A DNA stretch of 64,000 nt from Brettanomyces bruxellensis (GCF_011074885.1 NC_054690.1:1617001-1681000), one strand, 5' to 3'. Shown: positions 40,190 to 50,527, counted from the stretch's first letter. Made by a program: numbers and translations. The notes: generated by a model not told the origin, from the sequence alone.

Positions 40190-43100
40190 ATGCCGGACAA
40201 AGTAAGGAATGGGAATGAAGCCAAGGACAGTGAAGAGGAGGATGGAGAGTCGATGATTGCAAGTGAGCAGTTTGGCATGGTGGATTTCAGCAAGATGTTT
40301 GATGGGAGTACAGAGCATGCAGCGGATGCAATGGATTTTAGTGATGAGGATGAGTTAGCAGAGGAAGTTGAGGAGGATAAAGGCAAGGGGGATGAAGAAG
40401 TTAAAAGTCGGGATGTAGGGGGAGATGAATCCGGTGATGAAAGTGATGATTTGTTGAAGGAACTCGAGCAGGAAGGAATGCAAGGTGTGGATGAAGTTGA
40501 GTCCTCGGAAATTATCCCAGGAGGTGGTTTATTTGGCAATCAGATTGCCCCCGACAGTTCCAAACCAGATGTGCAGGTTGAGCAAGAGAATTTGCCGGAA
40601 CAGGGGAGCCCTGTGGATGATGCGGATGTTGAAAAGAAGAAAATTGAGAAGTTGAAGGAGAAAGAAAGGCGAGAAAAGCTTTTAAGAGTATTTTACCCAT
40701 CCTTCCACAGGGGAGAGCCAATCAAAATGACAGAATTGTTCCCCGTTGTGCCGCTTGACTTCCCATACCAGCAGCCTCCTCCAGTTGGGCCGATTCCGTT
40801 GATTCCAACTAAAATTCAGTTTGATGTCAGACCAGACTCTCGAAAAGATTTCCGATCCTCGGGAAAAAAGCCAGTCCAGGTAAAGAGCAGCTCGCAGAGA
40901 GGTGTGATGTCTCTTCCTGAGCGAAGAGTCATCTCTTTAGAGGGGAAAACCATCGAGCAATTAAGAGATGAGGTGGATGAATCGGGAAAAAAGAGTAAGG
41001 ACCAAAAAGCAAAGAGGAGCAGAGATCACGAGGTGCGATCAACCGAGCTATCCGAGTACAACAAGGACTTGGTGCTCTCGACTGCAGACTGGGACGATAA
41101 TGAGATCCTGGAAGGTACGATCGACGGTGCTGGTACTAGTGGTGTACGGGTGTCTGGAAATGGTGCAAGGATGCGTTTGGTGGACACGCCGATGGACGAT
41201 TGGGACGAGGGGCAGCAGGGCCAGAACATTCTCGAAGGTCGCCTGTATCCGGAGGACATCAATCTCCAGCTTGATCTCAATGATCCGGGTCTTTTGTTTG
41301 AGGATGAGGAGGCAAAACTACAAAGGAGGAAGAAAAGAAGGCTGGCAGCAGCGTCAACAGGCGAGAAAATCATACATGCGGTGATTCCCGGGAATTCGAA
41401 GGTTCTGGAATCGCGGTACAACGTGTCAAACGACCGGGCTTACGATATTTTGAAGAAGAACTACCACGCCAAGGTGAGGTCCACGATTGGAAATCTTACA
41501 ATTGAGCATGCACCGCCTGCAATCCGGTTGCAATCACCGTATTATTCGGTCAAGCCAACGCCAAAAACGTTGCGGATGTTCCACCGGCCGCGTTTTGTTG
41601 TTCGTTCGAACACTACAATGTTGTTTTCTCGGCCGAAACCCCGCCGCAGGAAAAAGGACCGCGGCAAGAGTGTTGAGGATTTGTTTTCAGAGACAGGAAG
41701 TCTGACTCTGGGAGATACAGGCCACTTCTTCTTTCTGGAGTACTCGGAAGAGCAGCCGGCAGTGCTCAACAAGTTTGGGATGGGTTCCAAGATCATCAAC
41801 TACTACAGAAAGATGACAGATGGAGATACATCGAGGCCAAAACTCCCCGTGGGGGAGACGCATGTGCTTGGAATAGAGGACAGATCACCGTTTTGGAACT
41901 TCGGATTTGTCGAGAAGGGAAGCATCGTGCCGACTTTCTACAACCAGATGGTCCGGGCACCGATCTTCAGGCATGATTCGGCAATTACGGACTTTCTGTT
42001 GGTGCGGAGTTCCGGAATGGGCAGTTCCCAGCGATATTTCTTGAAGAGCATCGACAATTTATACACCGTTGGCCAGACTTTCCCCGCAGTTGAGGTCCCC
42101 GGCCCACATTCCAGAAAAGTGTCGGCCATTTCGAAAAATAGACTCAAGATGATCGTTTATCGGATCCTGAACTCGGACGAGCACCAGCGGTTACTTGTTA
42201 AAGATATTTCGACGCATTTCCCGGAGCATACAGACATGCAGAATAGGCAGAGGTTGAAGGAGTTCATGGAGTACCAGAGAAGTGGTGAAGACCAGGGATT
42301 TTGGAAGTTGAAGTCTCACCAGCAGGTCCCGGGGTACGAAACCACCCGGGAGATGATCTCTCCCGAGGATATATGTCTTTTGGAGTCGATGAAGTGCGCC
42401 AGGCAGCATTTTGGAGACATTGAGAAGTTGCGTAGGGAAAGATTGGAGGAGGTGGATGACAGTGGTGCTGCCACTAACAGCAATGCTAACGATACCAACC
42501 GTGATTCCTCGCCTGCACCCACATCCCACAGAGAAGAACTCCAAGAGATGGAGCTGGCACCTTGGAATACAACGAGGAACTTCATTCAGGCAACCCAGGG
42601 TAAAGCCATGCTTCAAATTCACGGCAAGGGAGACCCGTCCAGCAACGGGTCGGCATTCTCGTTTCTCAAGATTTCCATGAAGGGAGGATTCTTGAAAAAT
42701 GTGGAGAGCGAGGTGGGGACGCCAGTATCGCAGAAGGAGACGAAAAGACAGGGGAAAGTGCACGGCGGTGCAAACGATAAAGGTGGAAATGCACACTCGT
42801 ATAACGTGGCTGAGCAGCAGAAGCTGTACGACGAGGAAATTGCGAAAGTTTGGTACCGGCAGCAGGAGGTTTTGGGCTCGGAAAATGGTAATCACGGCAA
42901 ACCCAGGAAAGTGAGCGATGAAGAAATGAAGGATAGCCACTACATGAGGACTGCGAACCAGAGAGTGAATAAGGAGGTGGATGAGATGCCCAGGTACTTG
43001 AAGATTACTCGCATGGTGAGAAACAGCTATGGAATCTTGGAAAGACAGGTGGATATCATTAAAGATCCCAAGGTGGTCGAGCTGTACGTGAAGAAAAGAC

Positions 43101-43483
43101 AGGCCAAGTTGCTTGAAGACCCAACCGAGCTCGATAGCAACAGTTTGGTGCTCACAAATGATGCTGAGGAGAACTTGAAGGTCAAGAAAAGACTCGAGGA
43201 GGCTTTGGCTAAGTTGCAGAAGCAGCAAGAAAAGAAGAAGAAGAAAACTTCCGGTATCACTCCTGCAAACATCGACTCCCACGGCCGGATTAGCGGAAGG
43301 GGAATCGGCAAGGGAAAATCTACAAGTAGAAGATGTGCTACTTGTGGTATGTTGGGACATATCAGGACTAACAAGTGCTGTCCACTATACTACACCATTC
43401 ACAACAAATCCAATCCGAACTACATCCCTGGAAGTGAGAAGAGTGCACACTTGCTCAAGATGACCGAGCAGAGCAAGAAGTGA
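40190..43483 (+). CDS. TAF1: TFIID subunit Taf1
   Basis: Encodes 1097 residues (S. cerevisiae Taf1 is 1066). Largest TFIID scaffold subunit; contacts TBP and promoter DNA. The acidic N-terminus (about 1-130, including SEQFGMVDFSKMFDG) fits the TBP-inhibitory TAND region. Basic linkers are followed by the conserved central domain (about 390-860: WNFGFVEKGSIVPTFYN, FFLEYSEEQPAVLNKFGMG, VRSSGMG, YLKITR). Near residue 1048 is the zinc knuckle RRCATCGMLGHIRTNK followed by CCPLYY. There is no bromodomain, as expected for a yeast Taf1 (Bdf1 supplies it). It is divergent from TUM1. Confidence 0.93.
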   Translation: MPDKVRNGNEAKDSEEEDGESMIASEQFGMVDFSKMFDGSTEHAADAMDFSDEDELAEEVEEDKGKGDEEVKSRDVGGDESGDESDDLLKELEQEGMQGVDEVESSEIIPGGGLFGNQIAPDSSKPDVQVEQENLPEQGSPVDDADVEKKKIEKLKEKERREKLLRVFYPSFHRGEPIKMTELFPVVPLDFPYQQPPPVGPIPLIPTKIQFDVRPDSRKDFRSSGKKPVQVKSSSQRGVMSLPERRVISLEGKTIEQLRDEVDESGKKSKDQKAKRSRDHEVRSTELSEYNKDLVLSTADWDDNEILEGTIDGAGTSGVRVSGNGARMRLVDTPMDDWDEGQQGQNILEGRLYPEDINLQLDLNDPGLLFEDEEAKLQRRKKRRLAAASTGEKIIHAVIPGNSKVLESRYNVSNDRAYDILKKNYHAKVRSTIGNLTIEHAPPAIRLQSPYYSVKPTPKTLRMFHRPRFVVRSNTTMLFSRPKPRRRKKDRGKSVEDLFSETGSLTLGDTGHFFFLEYSEEQPAVLNKFGMGSKIINYYRKMTDGDTSRPKLPVGETHVLGIEDRSPFWNFGFVEKGSIVPTFYNQMVRAPIFRHDSAITDFLLVRSSGMGSSQRYFLKSIDNLYTVGQTFPAVEVPGPHSRKVSAISKNRLKMIVYRILNSDEHQRLLVKDISTHFPEHTDMQNRQRLKEFMEYQRSGEDQGFWKLKSHQQVPGYETTREMISPEDICLLESMKCARQHFGDIEKLRRERLEEVDDSGAATNSNANDTNRDSSPAPTSHREELQEMELAPWNTTRNFIQATQGKAMLQIHGKGDPSSNGSAFSFLKISMKGGFLKNVESEVGTPVSQKETKRQGKVHGGANDKGGNAHSYNVAEQQKLYDEEIAKVWYRQQEVLGSENGNHGKPRKVSDEEMKDSHYMRTANQRVNKEVDEMPRYLKITRMVRNSYGILERQVDIIKDPKVVELYVKKRQAKLLEDPTELDSNSLVLTNDAEENLKVKKRLEEALAKLQKQQEKKKKKTSGITPANIDSHGRISGRGIGKGKSTSRRCATCGMLGHIRTNKCCPLYYTIHNKSNPNYIPGSEKSAHLLKMTEQSKK

Positions 43484-43804
43484 TCCGCTGCGTGTATTTA
43501 AATAGCTGTTTAGTCGTAACGATTGTAATAATATGATGTTCATGAGAATCGGTCTGTATTTTTTTTTTTTTACTTCAGTTATCCATTTTTTTACTTTTTT
43601 ATATTTTTTTGGTCTTTTAACTCTTTTCTATTTTTCCCATTTTTCCTATTCTTTTCTCTCCGTTATCCTCTGTCAATCTCATTATTTTTCGTCGCTTTCC
43701 CATACGAAGAATTACAGCTGGATACACCTCATTCACATATTTCCTCCCTTTAACCCTAATTAAAGCACCATCCAGCTGTTGCCATACTCTATACTCTAGC
43801 CACA
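43484..43804. other. TAF1/ERV41 intergenic region
   Basis: T-rich 3' flank of TAF1 (T runs near 43560-43620) followed by the short ERV41 promoter. No gene. Confidence 0.55.
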
Positions 43805-44925
43805 ATGGACAGCAAGCACCATATTCTCCGGAGTTTTGATGCCTTTCGTAAGTAACCGTGCCCTTTCTCCATACACGTATATTTTTCACCTTGTGCACAT
43901 ATCAGTACTAACAATGCAATTAATGGTGTCTATCAACAGCAAAGGTGCCGCCATCAAACCAAGTCAGAACCACCAGGGGATCAATTAGCTCAATCTTCAC
44001 GTATGTGTTCTTGTTCTTCCTGATATGGGTCGAAATAGGTGGATACATAGATGGTTTTATCGATTACCAGTTTAGTGTCGATGATGTTATACGAACAAAC
44101 CTTTTCCTCAACATGGACATCACTGTTGCCTCACCATGTAAATCTTTACAAGTCGATGTGAGGGATTCCACTGCTGACAGAATGTTGGCCGAGGAAAAGC
44201 TCAACTTCCAAGGTCTTCCTAATGCAATGCCTTGGGAAATGTATCAAAAAACGAAGGAGGTGGTTTCACCGAAGTTGGAAGACATCCTAGCCAACTCTCT
44301 TGGTGCAAAGTTTGTGATTGAGGGCCAAAGGCAGAATGATGACTTGCCATATTGCCGGATCTTTGGAACTTTGCCTGTTAATAGAGTTAGAGGATCTCTC
44401 TATATAACTGGAAAAGGTTTCGGGTCCACTTTTCTCCGGTCTCAGCCGCAAACCTTGAATTTCACGCATCAAATTACAGAATTCTCGTTTGGTGACTTCT
44501 ATCCATTCTTCGATAATCCACTGGATATGACCTACCAGGTTACAGAAGAGAACGCACATACATTCCAGTACAAGTTAAGTGTTATCCCTACTCAATATGA
44601 GAAGTTAGGTGTAGACATTGACACAACTCAGTACGCAATGTCTTTGTATGAGTCCTCGCGGAAGTATGTGTCTGGAATTTTTGTCCAATACGATTTCGAG
44701 CCAATCAAGATGATTGTTGCTGAAAGAAGGCTTTCATTCTGGCACTTCCTCATAAAGCTGGTCACCATTATAGGTGGAATCTGGATTGTTTGCAAGTGGT
44801 GTTACAGAGTTTTAGAGAAACTACTTTCAATAGCTCTCGGCAAGGATGTTTTGAGAAGGGGAGAGGAAAAGAAGGAGGGAGGTCTTCTTGATTCCTTGGA
44901 TGAAGAGACATTTGAAAAGATATGA
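43805..44925 (+). CDS. ERV41: Erv41 ER-Golgi vesicle protein (two exons)
   Basis: Join of 43805-43847 and 43940-44925 gives 342 residues (S. cerevisiae Erv41 is 352). Forms a cargo-receptor complex with Erv46 that cycles between ER and Golgi and retrieves ER residents. Exon 1 encodes MDSKHHILRSFDAF; splicing creates FDAFPKV, matching the family's N-terminal FDAFPK motif. Two transmembrane segments bracket a large lumenal domain: one near residues 35-55 (IFTYVFLFFLIWVEIGGY) and one near 285-305 (LIKLVTIIGGIWIV). A cysteine pair (SPCKSLQVDVRD and LPYCRIFG) is present. S. cerevisiae ERV41 also has a 5' intron, so the position is conserved. It ends 48 bp from the convergent CHS7. Confidence 0.93.
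43848..43939 (+). other. Spliceosomal intron of ERV41
   Basis: 92 bases: donor GTAAGT at 43848, branch site TACTAAC at 43906-43912, acceptor AG at 43938-43939 (26-27 bases after the branch). Removing it joins exon 1 to the long downstream frame in phase 1. Confidence 0.93.
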
Positions 44926-44973
44926 TCAATTGTGCTTTCTATATTTCTTTACTACCGGTAATTTATATACATT

Positions 44974-45894
44974 CTAACAATACTCCGATGTTTCTTTCTC
45001 AGAGCCCATTCCAGGAACAACTTGAGTATTTCTGTAGTACTCATCATCGTCAAATGTTATGATCTCCCAGTACTTGTAAAGCATCATGAGGCAAAACATG
45101 AATCCAAGAGTGCAGAAAAGTAATCCATCTGCATAATGATTCAGACCCTCGCATATCCGTTCGCTGACTCCATATAGCATGAATTGTGAGGCAATAAAAA
45201 ACATCGCCGTTAACAGTAAAGAGCCAATTGCCCACCGATTAACAACTAGCATCACAAAGCAGATCACCATCTGTGAGCAGAACCAGAAAAGAATGAGTAA
45301 TGGGTTGAGAATGAAGGTGAACACAAATAGAATTGTAGTCTGAGACGGACCAATGAACGATCCGGCACCTCTAAATGTGAGAATTGCCACAACATAGTTG
45401 ATCATGAAGATCGCAAATGACGATATTGAAAGCGAGAAAATTGACTTTCTGGAGCCATCTTCCCATATTCCGAATCCGCATATTCCGGAGTATAATAATG
45501 CCCAGGAAGAGGTTGCATACATTGCCAATTGAAGGCTCACAAAATATGGATAGGATGCGGATCCAGGCGGTGAAACTCCTGTATCCACTATGAGGCAGCA
45601 TAGCACACTAAAGAATAGAGACCAGAAAAAGAACATCATCTCTTTTCTTGCAACTGAGGTATATCGAAGCCTCACAAGATGTATGATGACCAGTATTAGT
45701 CCAAGTGTTGCTATATTAAGAAACGCATTTCCAATTTCAAATATCAGCGTATTATCGATAATAACTGTGCGAGCATAGCACTTGGCTAAGACGCCTGTAA
45801 ACGGCACTTCCTTTCCTGAGTTTAACGGTTTTATAAGTGAACAAAGTGGTAAAGGAGACCTTTGGCAAAGTGTCTCGAAATCTCCAAAAGTCAT
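44974..45894 (-). CDS. CHS7: Chs7, ER export chaperone for chitin synthase III
   Basis: Encodes 306 residues (S. cerevisiae Chs7 is 316). Polytopic ER protein that folds the chitin synthase Chs3 and allows its exit from the ER. The N-terminal family motif GDFETLCQRSPLPLCSLI is present, followed by about seven hydrophobic segments (residues about 50-275) and a short acidic cytosolic tail (TFDDDEYY, then VVPGMGSEKE). VDTGVSPPGS and the Trp-containing RWAIGS loop are further family-like segments. Convergent with ERV41 at only 48 bp, so the 3' UTRs probably overlap. Divergent from GGC1. Confidence 0.93.
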   Translation of the reverse strand: MTFGDFETLCQRSPLPLCSLIKPLNSGKEVPFTGVLAKCYARTVIIDNTLIFEIGNAFLNIATLGLILVIIHLVRLRYTSVARKEMMFFFWSLFFSVLCCLIVDTGVSPPGSASYPYFVSLQLAMYATSSWALLYSGICGFGIWEDGSRKSIFSLSISSFAIFMINYVVAILTFRGAGSFIGPSQTTILFVFTFILNPLLILFWFCSQMVICFVMLVVNRWAIGSLLLTAMFFIASQFMLYGVSERICEGLNHYADGLLFCTLGFMFCLMMLYKYWEIITFDDDEYYRNTQVVPGMGSEKETSEYC

Positions 45895-46389
45895 TTAATT
45901 TGGAGTTAAACGCTACCGAATGGCTAAAGTTAGTAAGTCTTGTAAATGATTTATTAATAAAGATACTATCAAAATGTGTTTTGCGTTTATTAGGAGGAGA
46001 GTATTAAAAGTGAAGTAATGAGCATCGAAAAATGACGGTTTCAGCTCTGATCAGGCGTTACCTGGTGCGGAATTAATTGGGATTGTTTACGTTTTGCCTA
46101 TGTTGGAATTGGTATTACTGAACAGGTAATACTGTCCCGGCGGTAAAAGGGACGAATGAGGGTCAGAAAAAAAATCGACAACAAAAATCCATAATTTAAA
46201 GTTTTTTTTGTATGTGAAAGAAGGAATCATCTGAAAAAAAAAAAAAAAAAAATTGGAAAAAGTTTTAAGAGAAAAAAAAAAAGAGTCAACAGATCTCTCC
46301 CCCCACTTATACATGTAATACACGTTTTATCTTAAGCAATTCAAACTTTCCTTCAGCATACCATCCATATTATTTGAAAGATTTCGAAA
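45895..46389. other. Divergent CHS7/GGC1 promoter region
   Basis: Contains a 19-base A tract (46234-46252) about 140 bp upstream of GGC1 and other A-rich runs, typical nucleosome-depleting poly(dA:dT). A branch-site-like TACTAAC lies 35 bp upstream of CHS7 on its strand, but no good donor was found. Confidence 0.55.
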
Positions 46390-47310
46390 ATGGCCGGCAA
46401 TAATGACAGAAAGGAATCAGGAAAGGCCAGAATCTTGGGCTCGGCCTCTGCTGGTGTTTGTGAGATTGCAGTTTTCCATCCAATCGATACTATTACCAAA
46501 AGAATGATGAGTAACCAAACACCAATTACAACAGTGTCAAAATTCAATCAAGTTATTTTTAAGGAGCAGTATCGTGCCCCAATAATGAAGAGGGTTCTTT
46601 CCCTTTATCCTGGTTTGGGATATGCGGCTTGTTACAAGATTCTTCAAAGAGTCTATAAGTATGGTGGACAACCATTTGTGAAGGAGTATCTAACAAGGAA
46701 TTACAGAGATGATTTTGAGTCCTTGTTTGGTCCACACACGGGTAAGGCAATGATTTCGGCTACTGCCGGTTCGATCATCGGTATGGGTGAGGTTGTTTTG
46801 CTTCCATTGGATGTGATGAAGATCAAAAGTCAAACCAATCCAGAAGCCTTCAAGGGAAGAGGATTCTTCACAATTATGAAGGAGGAAGGTATCAGAAATT
46901 TATACAAGGGCTGGGGCTGGACCATGGCCAGAAACTTGCCGGGTTCGTTTGCTTTGTTTGGAGGTAACACGTTTGCCAAAGAGTACATTTTCCACTTGAA
47001 AGATCACTCTTCTGCTACCCTGGCTCAGAACTTTGGTGCCTCGATTTGCGGAGCTTGTGCCTCATTGGTCATTTCTGCACCATTGGATGTGATTAAAACC
47101 CGAATCCAGAATAAGAACTTTGACTCCAAGGAGACCGGAGTCACTATTGTCAAGGATATGTTCAAGAATGAAGGTATCACGTCGTTTTTCAAGGGATTGA
47201 CTCCGAAATTGTTGACTACTGGTCCAAAATTGGTGTTCTCGTTTGCTATGGCACAGACTCTCATTCCAGCTTTCGACAATGCATTGTCTAAGAAGCCTAA
47301 GAACGATTGA
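46390..47310 (+). CDS. GGC1: Mitochondrial GTP/GDP carrier
   Basis: Encodes 306 residues (S. cerevisiae Ggc1/Yhm1 is 300). Inner-membrane carrier exchanging GTP for GDP, needed for mitochondrial iron and nucleic-acid metabolism. Three carrier repeats of about 100 residues show the PxD/E-type signatures HPIDTITKR, LPLDVMKIK and APLDVIKTR. Close family-specific matches include LGSASAGVCEIAVFHP, LYPGLGYAACYKILQRVYKY, KSQTNPEAFKGRGF, GWGWTMARNLPGSFALFGGN and FKGLTPKLLTTGPKLVFSFA. The start at 46390 is the first ATG and gives family length. It converges on PET123 with 273 bp between stops. Confidence 0.96.
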   Translation: MAGNNDRKESGKARILGSASAGVCEIAVFHPIDTITKRMMSNQTPITTVSKFNQVIFKEQYRAPIMKRVLSLYPGLGYAACYKILQRVYKYGGQPFVKEYLTRNYRDDFESLFGPHTGKAMISATAGSIIGMGEVVLLPLDVMKIKSQTNPEAFKGRGFFTIMKEEGIRNLYKGWGWTMARNLPGSFALFGGNTFAKEYIFHLKDHSSATLAQNFGASICGACASLVISAPLDVIKTRIQNKNFDSKETGVTIVKDMFKNEGITSFFKGLTPKLLTTGPKLVFSFAMAQTLIPAFDNALSKKPKND

Positions 47311-47583
47311 GTAAGCGCGTTTGTTTTTGCTGCTTTGCTTCTTGTACATACGAAATTTGTTTGAGCGTGTTGGCCACGGTTAGATACTGATATACCCATC
47401 ACAGCCGCTTAAATAAAAAGAGAGATAATACGCGGAGCTTATAAACTTGCTTATTGTTTGTTTATAAATAGAATGATAACAGTATACCTGCATTGTGATG
47501 ATATATGTACATGTGTTTTAGTTTAGATTAGCCAGTTGGTCTTTTACCATTTCCTGCCTTCTTCCCTCCATATTTGCACCTAA

Positions 47584-48564
47584 TCAGTCACTTTCGGGTG
47601 GCTGGCTTTGTTTCTCTTCTCTACTACGAACTATTTCATCCTGTAATTGCTGAAGCCTTCTTTTTTTCTCCTCCGCTTCCTTTGCCAGCTGCACCTTTCT
47701 TTTCTCCTTGTATTCCAGTGCAATCGAGTGTATCTCATCGTTATATCCGCTCAAAGAGTCCTCCACTGCTCCATAAGATGGACCATTGTTGGTTTGGCCC
47801 AATATGATGTCTTTCAAGCCACTTTCAAATTCCGCAGATGTTGGAAGAGTTCCCAACCTGTCCGGACTGATGGAAAGCAAGTTTTTGATCTCCTTCAGCT
47901 TCCTGTCACTAAATGCTTCGTCCACTAAAAGTTGGAGTTTAGGTTCCGTAATCGCAAACTTACTCGACTCATTGTATAATTCCATGAGTTTCTCTGCTTT
48001 GTGCTCCTTAACCTCCATTCTTTGCATTGTTCTGTTCGCCTTCCGCTTCAACCCCAATGCCTCTCTCTGTGCTTCAGTTCTTGGCTTCACCATTGGACCT
48101 TTAAGAATGCTTTCCACAGTTGGTGTTGTGTAAAGCTCAGCTTTCGACTTTTCATGTTGTTGTGCTTTCTCTGCCACTTTCTTCCTTTCTTCTGTAAGCT
48201 TTTTTTGGTGTGCCTCGAGTTTTTCCATTCTCTTGACCTCCGCATCATACGAATCCTTCAAGAACTTTCTTCTCAGCTCGGCATTTTTCAATTTGTATCT
48301 CTGGGCCTCGGGCATCTTTTTCAATTCATCGTTTTCATAGCTTTTTTTCGGCTGTGCCGCAGTTCTTTTCAAAAGCATTTCTGGTGTGATAACCTTGGGA
48401 CGTATCAAGTCACGCGTCGTTCCTTTTGGATGTAATATGCCGTCTGCATATCCTGTATCACGTGGCTTTACATAAACCTCATGTTTGTATGGCTGTTTGA
48501 ATATCTGCCTTGGCTTTGGCAAAATTCCAGACTTTCCGTGGAATTTCAACGCACCCTTTCCCAT
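47584..48564 (-). CDS. PET123: Mitochondrial small-subunit ribosomal protein Pet123 (mS26)
   Basis: Encodes 326 residues (S. cerevisiae Pet123 is 318). Component of the mitochondrial ribosome small subunit, needed for mitochondrial translation. The N-terminus MGKGALKFHGKSGILPKPRQI, TGYADGILHPKGTTR and the KNAELRRKFLKDSYD segment closely follow Pet123. The middle is a long, strongly charged helix (about 95-200) rich in Lys/Glu, and the protein is basic overall. It is divergent from PAC1, with about 220 bp to the first in-frame ATG of that gene. Confidence 0.88.
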   Translation of the reverse strand: MGKGALKFHGKSGILPKPRQIFKQPYKHEVYVKPRDTGYADGILHPKGTTRDLIRPKVITPEMLLKRTAAQPKKSYENDELKKMPEAQRYKLKNAELRRKFLKDSYDAEVKRMEKLEAHQKKLTEERKKVAEKAQQHEKSKAELYTTPTVESILKGPMVKPRTEAQREALGLKRKANRTMQRMEVKEHKAEKLMELYNESSKFAITEPKLQLLVDEAFSDRKLKEIKNLLSISPDRLGTLPTSAEFESGLKDIILGQTNNGPSYGAVEDSLSGYNDEIHSIALEYKEKRKVQLAKEAEEKKRRLQQLQDEIVRSREEKQSQPPESD

Positions 48565-48784
48565 TCTGGTTATATCGGTAGTCCTGTTTATCCAATATGC
48601 AATTTACTTTGATGGGGTGTTGGTACCTGGAGCTCAAATCATGCAATTCAAGTTTCAGCATTTCTTTTTCGATTTAATCATGTCCATTTATCGTGCGTTT
48701 TACCTATAATTTTTCCCCATTTATTAATTTTTTTTTTTTTGTCTTTCTTTTTTCACATTTCTCGCTCCGTTTACCTGTTCACGG
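48565..48784. other. Divergent PET123/PAC1 promoter
   Basis: Short shared upstream region with a T tract around 48728-48740. If PAC1 starts at 48914 the region is about 350 bp. Confidence 0.5.
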
Positions 48785-50527
48785 ATGTTCGATACTTGTG
48801 TTGACGTAAATGTTGAATTCCAAAAGACGTGCGTTAAGTCACATGGAACTCATATTTGTAACAAAAAATCACGGGAAAAGCTTTTTAGCGCTATAAAATT
48901 GGCAAATCTTCGAATGGATATGGATGATAAACGTGAGATACATTCCCCATATTTGTCAGATCGGCAAATAACAGAACTCCACAAGTCAATTCTGCAATAT
49001 TTGATTTCAAAAGTGTTTTCCTCATCAAGCGAAGGTTCCCAAACTGATGACGAAGTGGCTGCAATCAAGGATGAAAAATCACAAAACAAGTTTCTTGAAA
49101 TTCTTATCCGGCGTCTAACGGGGTTCAACGGCTTGGAGGAATTCCAAAAAAACGCTGCCAGTACCATTCCAGAGAACTTTTTGGAAAAAAAGTGGTCTGC
49201 AGTTCTCAATCTTCAAAAGAGGGTGTTTGAGCTTGAGAAAGAGCTCGAGAGTCAAAAGAAAATTGTAAATGAATACGATACGTTCTTAGAGGAAAGCGAG
49301 TCAGAGATGGCCGGAGGATTGAAACGCATGAAGATAAGCAAATACAATTGGATGCCAAGAGCAGTTCGTACTACGCTACGATACCATCACGATTCAGTCA
49401 CAAGTATTGCGATACATCCATTCAATCCGATTCTTGCCACTGCAGGCCAGGATGGCAGTATTGCAATATGGAATCTGTTAGATCTGTCGGAGCCGGAAAA
49501 GGTGATCAGAAATGCGCATTCTCGTGCAATCAACTGTTTGTGTTTCCAGCCAATGAGTCGCAGTAAGAATGCAAAAGCCACAGCAAAGAAGCCCATACTT
49601 CTAGCATCAGCATCCTCCGACTTGCTCATAAAGTTGTGGAATCTACGATCCGAAACGTTCAACGTTCCTGTAAGCACACTTTCAAGTCATGATCATCTTG
49701 TTTCTGGCATCCAGTTCAGCCGAACTGACACTTCCCAGCTTGTCAGTTGCTCACGTGACAAGACGATCAAGATTTGGGACGTCAGTTCTGGGTGGTGCAC
49801 GAAAACAATTCGTGGTCACTCGGATTGGGTCCGAAATGTTGATTTATGCTCTTCTGTCGAAGATGGCGATTTCATTTTGAGCTGCTCGAACGATCAGTCT
49901 ATCCGATTAACGCACCTTGACTCGGGAAATGGTGTAGGTTTGTGCATTGGCCACACGCAAGTTGTTGAGGATGCAATATTCATTCCTGATGGCCGAGAGC
50001 TCGATCTGGCTGATGATTCTTCCGATATCGATAATAATGTTTACCGTAGGCTCGGATACAAGTACTGTGCAAGCTGCGGACGAGATAACATGATCAAGAT
50101 ATGGCGTTTACCCTTGCCTGATATGTCTTCGGGAACTCCAAGACCAGCCGCTAATCCTCAAGGCAAGCTTTTATTTGAGATTGAAGGGCACACCACCTGG
50201 GTCCGGAGACTGGTAACACATCCAAACGGCAAGTATCTCGTTAGCTGCTCGGATGATAAAACGATAAAATTCTGGGATCTTCACAAAATCGCAGTTGCAT
50301 GCAAAGAGAATATTCCTGCCGTTTCTCCTTCAGCAGTGCTTAAGGATCACGACAGTTTTGTGAATGTTATTGCATTTGCGGACCCTGTTCTTCCCCAAAA
50401 ATACTACGAATACTTACATGGCAACGATGACAAGGATAGGCTAAAGGCGAAAAGATTACTTGAGCAAGGAATGCGCTGCTATTTGGTGAGTGGATCTTCA
50501 GACAGCACTGCCAAAGTTTGGGTTTGA
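48785..50527 (+). CDS. PAC1: Pac1/LIS1 dynein regulator
   Basis: Encodes up to 580 residues (S. cerevisiae Pac1 is 494). LIS1 orthologue that targets dynein to microtubule plus ends for nuclear migration. Parts: LisH-like segment (about 57-80: LSDRQITELHKSILQYLISKVF), a coiled coil (about 145-178) and a WD40 propeller of seven or more blades (about 205-580), for example LVSCSRDKTIKIWDVSSG, YLVSCSDDKTIKFWDL and YLVSGSSDSTAKVWV at the C-terminus. The residue run WMPRAVRTTL before the first blade also fits. The first 43 residues have no LIS1 counterpart, and in-frame ATGs at 48914 and 48920 would give a protein starting close to the LisH segment, nearer the family norm. Confidence 0.88.
   Translation: MFDTCVDVNVEFQKTCVKSHGTHICNKKSREKLFSAIKLANLRMDMDDKREIHSPYLSDRQITELHKSILQYLISKVFSSSSEGSQTDDEVAAIKDEKSQNKFLEILIRRLTGFNGLEEFQKNAASTIPENFLEKKWSAVLNLQKRVFELEKELESQKKIVNEYDTFLEESESEMAGGLKRMKISKYNWMPRAVRTTLRYHHDSVTSIAIHPFNPILATAGQDGSIAIWNLLDLSEPEKVIRNAHSRAINCLCFQPMSRSKNAKATAKKPILLASASSDLLIKLWNLRSETFNVPVSTLSSHDHLVSGIQFSRTDTSQLVSCSRDKTIKIWDVSSGWCTKTIRGHSDWVRNVDLCSSVEDGDFILSCSNDQSIRLTHLDSGNGVGLCIGHTQVVEDAIFIPDGRELDLADDSSDIDNNVYRRLGYKYCASCGRDNMIKIWRLPLPDMSSGTPRPAANPQGKLLFEIEGHTTWVRRLVTHPNGKYLVSCSDDKTIKFWDLHKIAVACKENIPAVSPSAVLKDHDSFVNVIAFADPVLPQKYYEYLHGNDDKDRLKAKRLLEQGMRCYLVSGSSDSTAKVWV

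Noticed and set aside
45894..46100. Possible 5' UTR intron of CHS7 (TACTAAC on the minus strand at 45929-45935)
   Set aside because: No GTATGT or GTAAGT donor was found upstream, and the ORF is complete without splicing.
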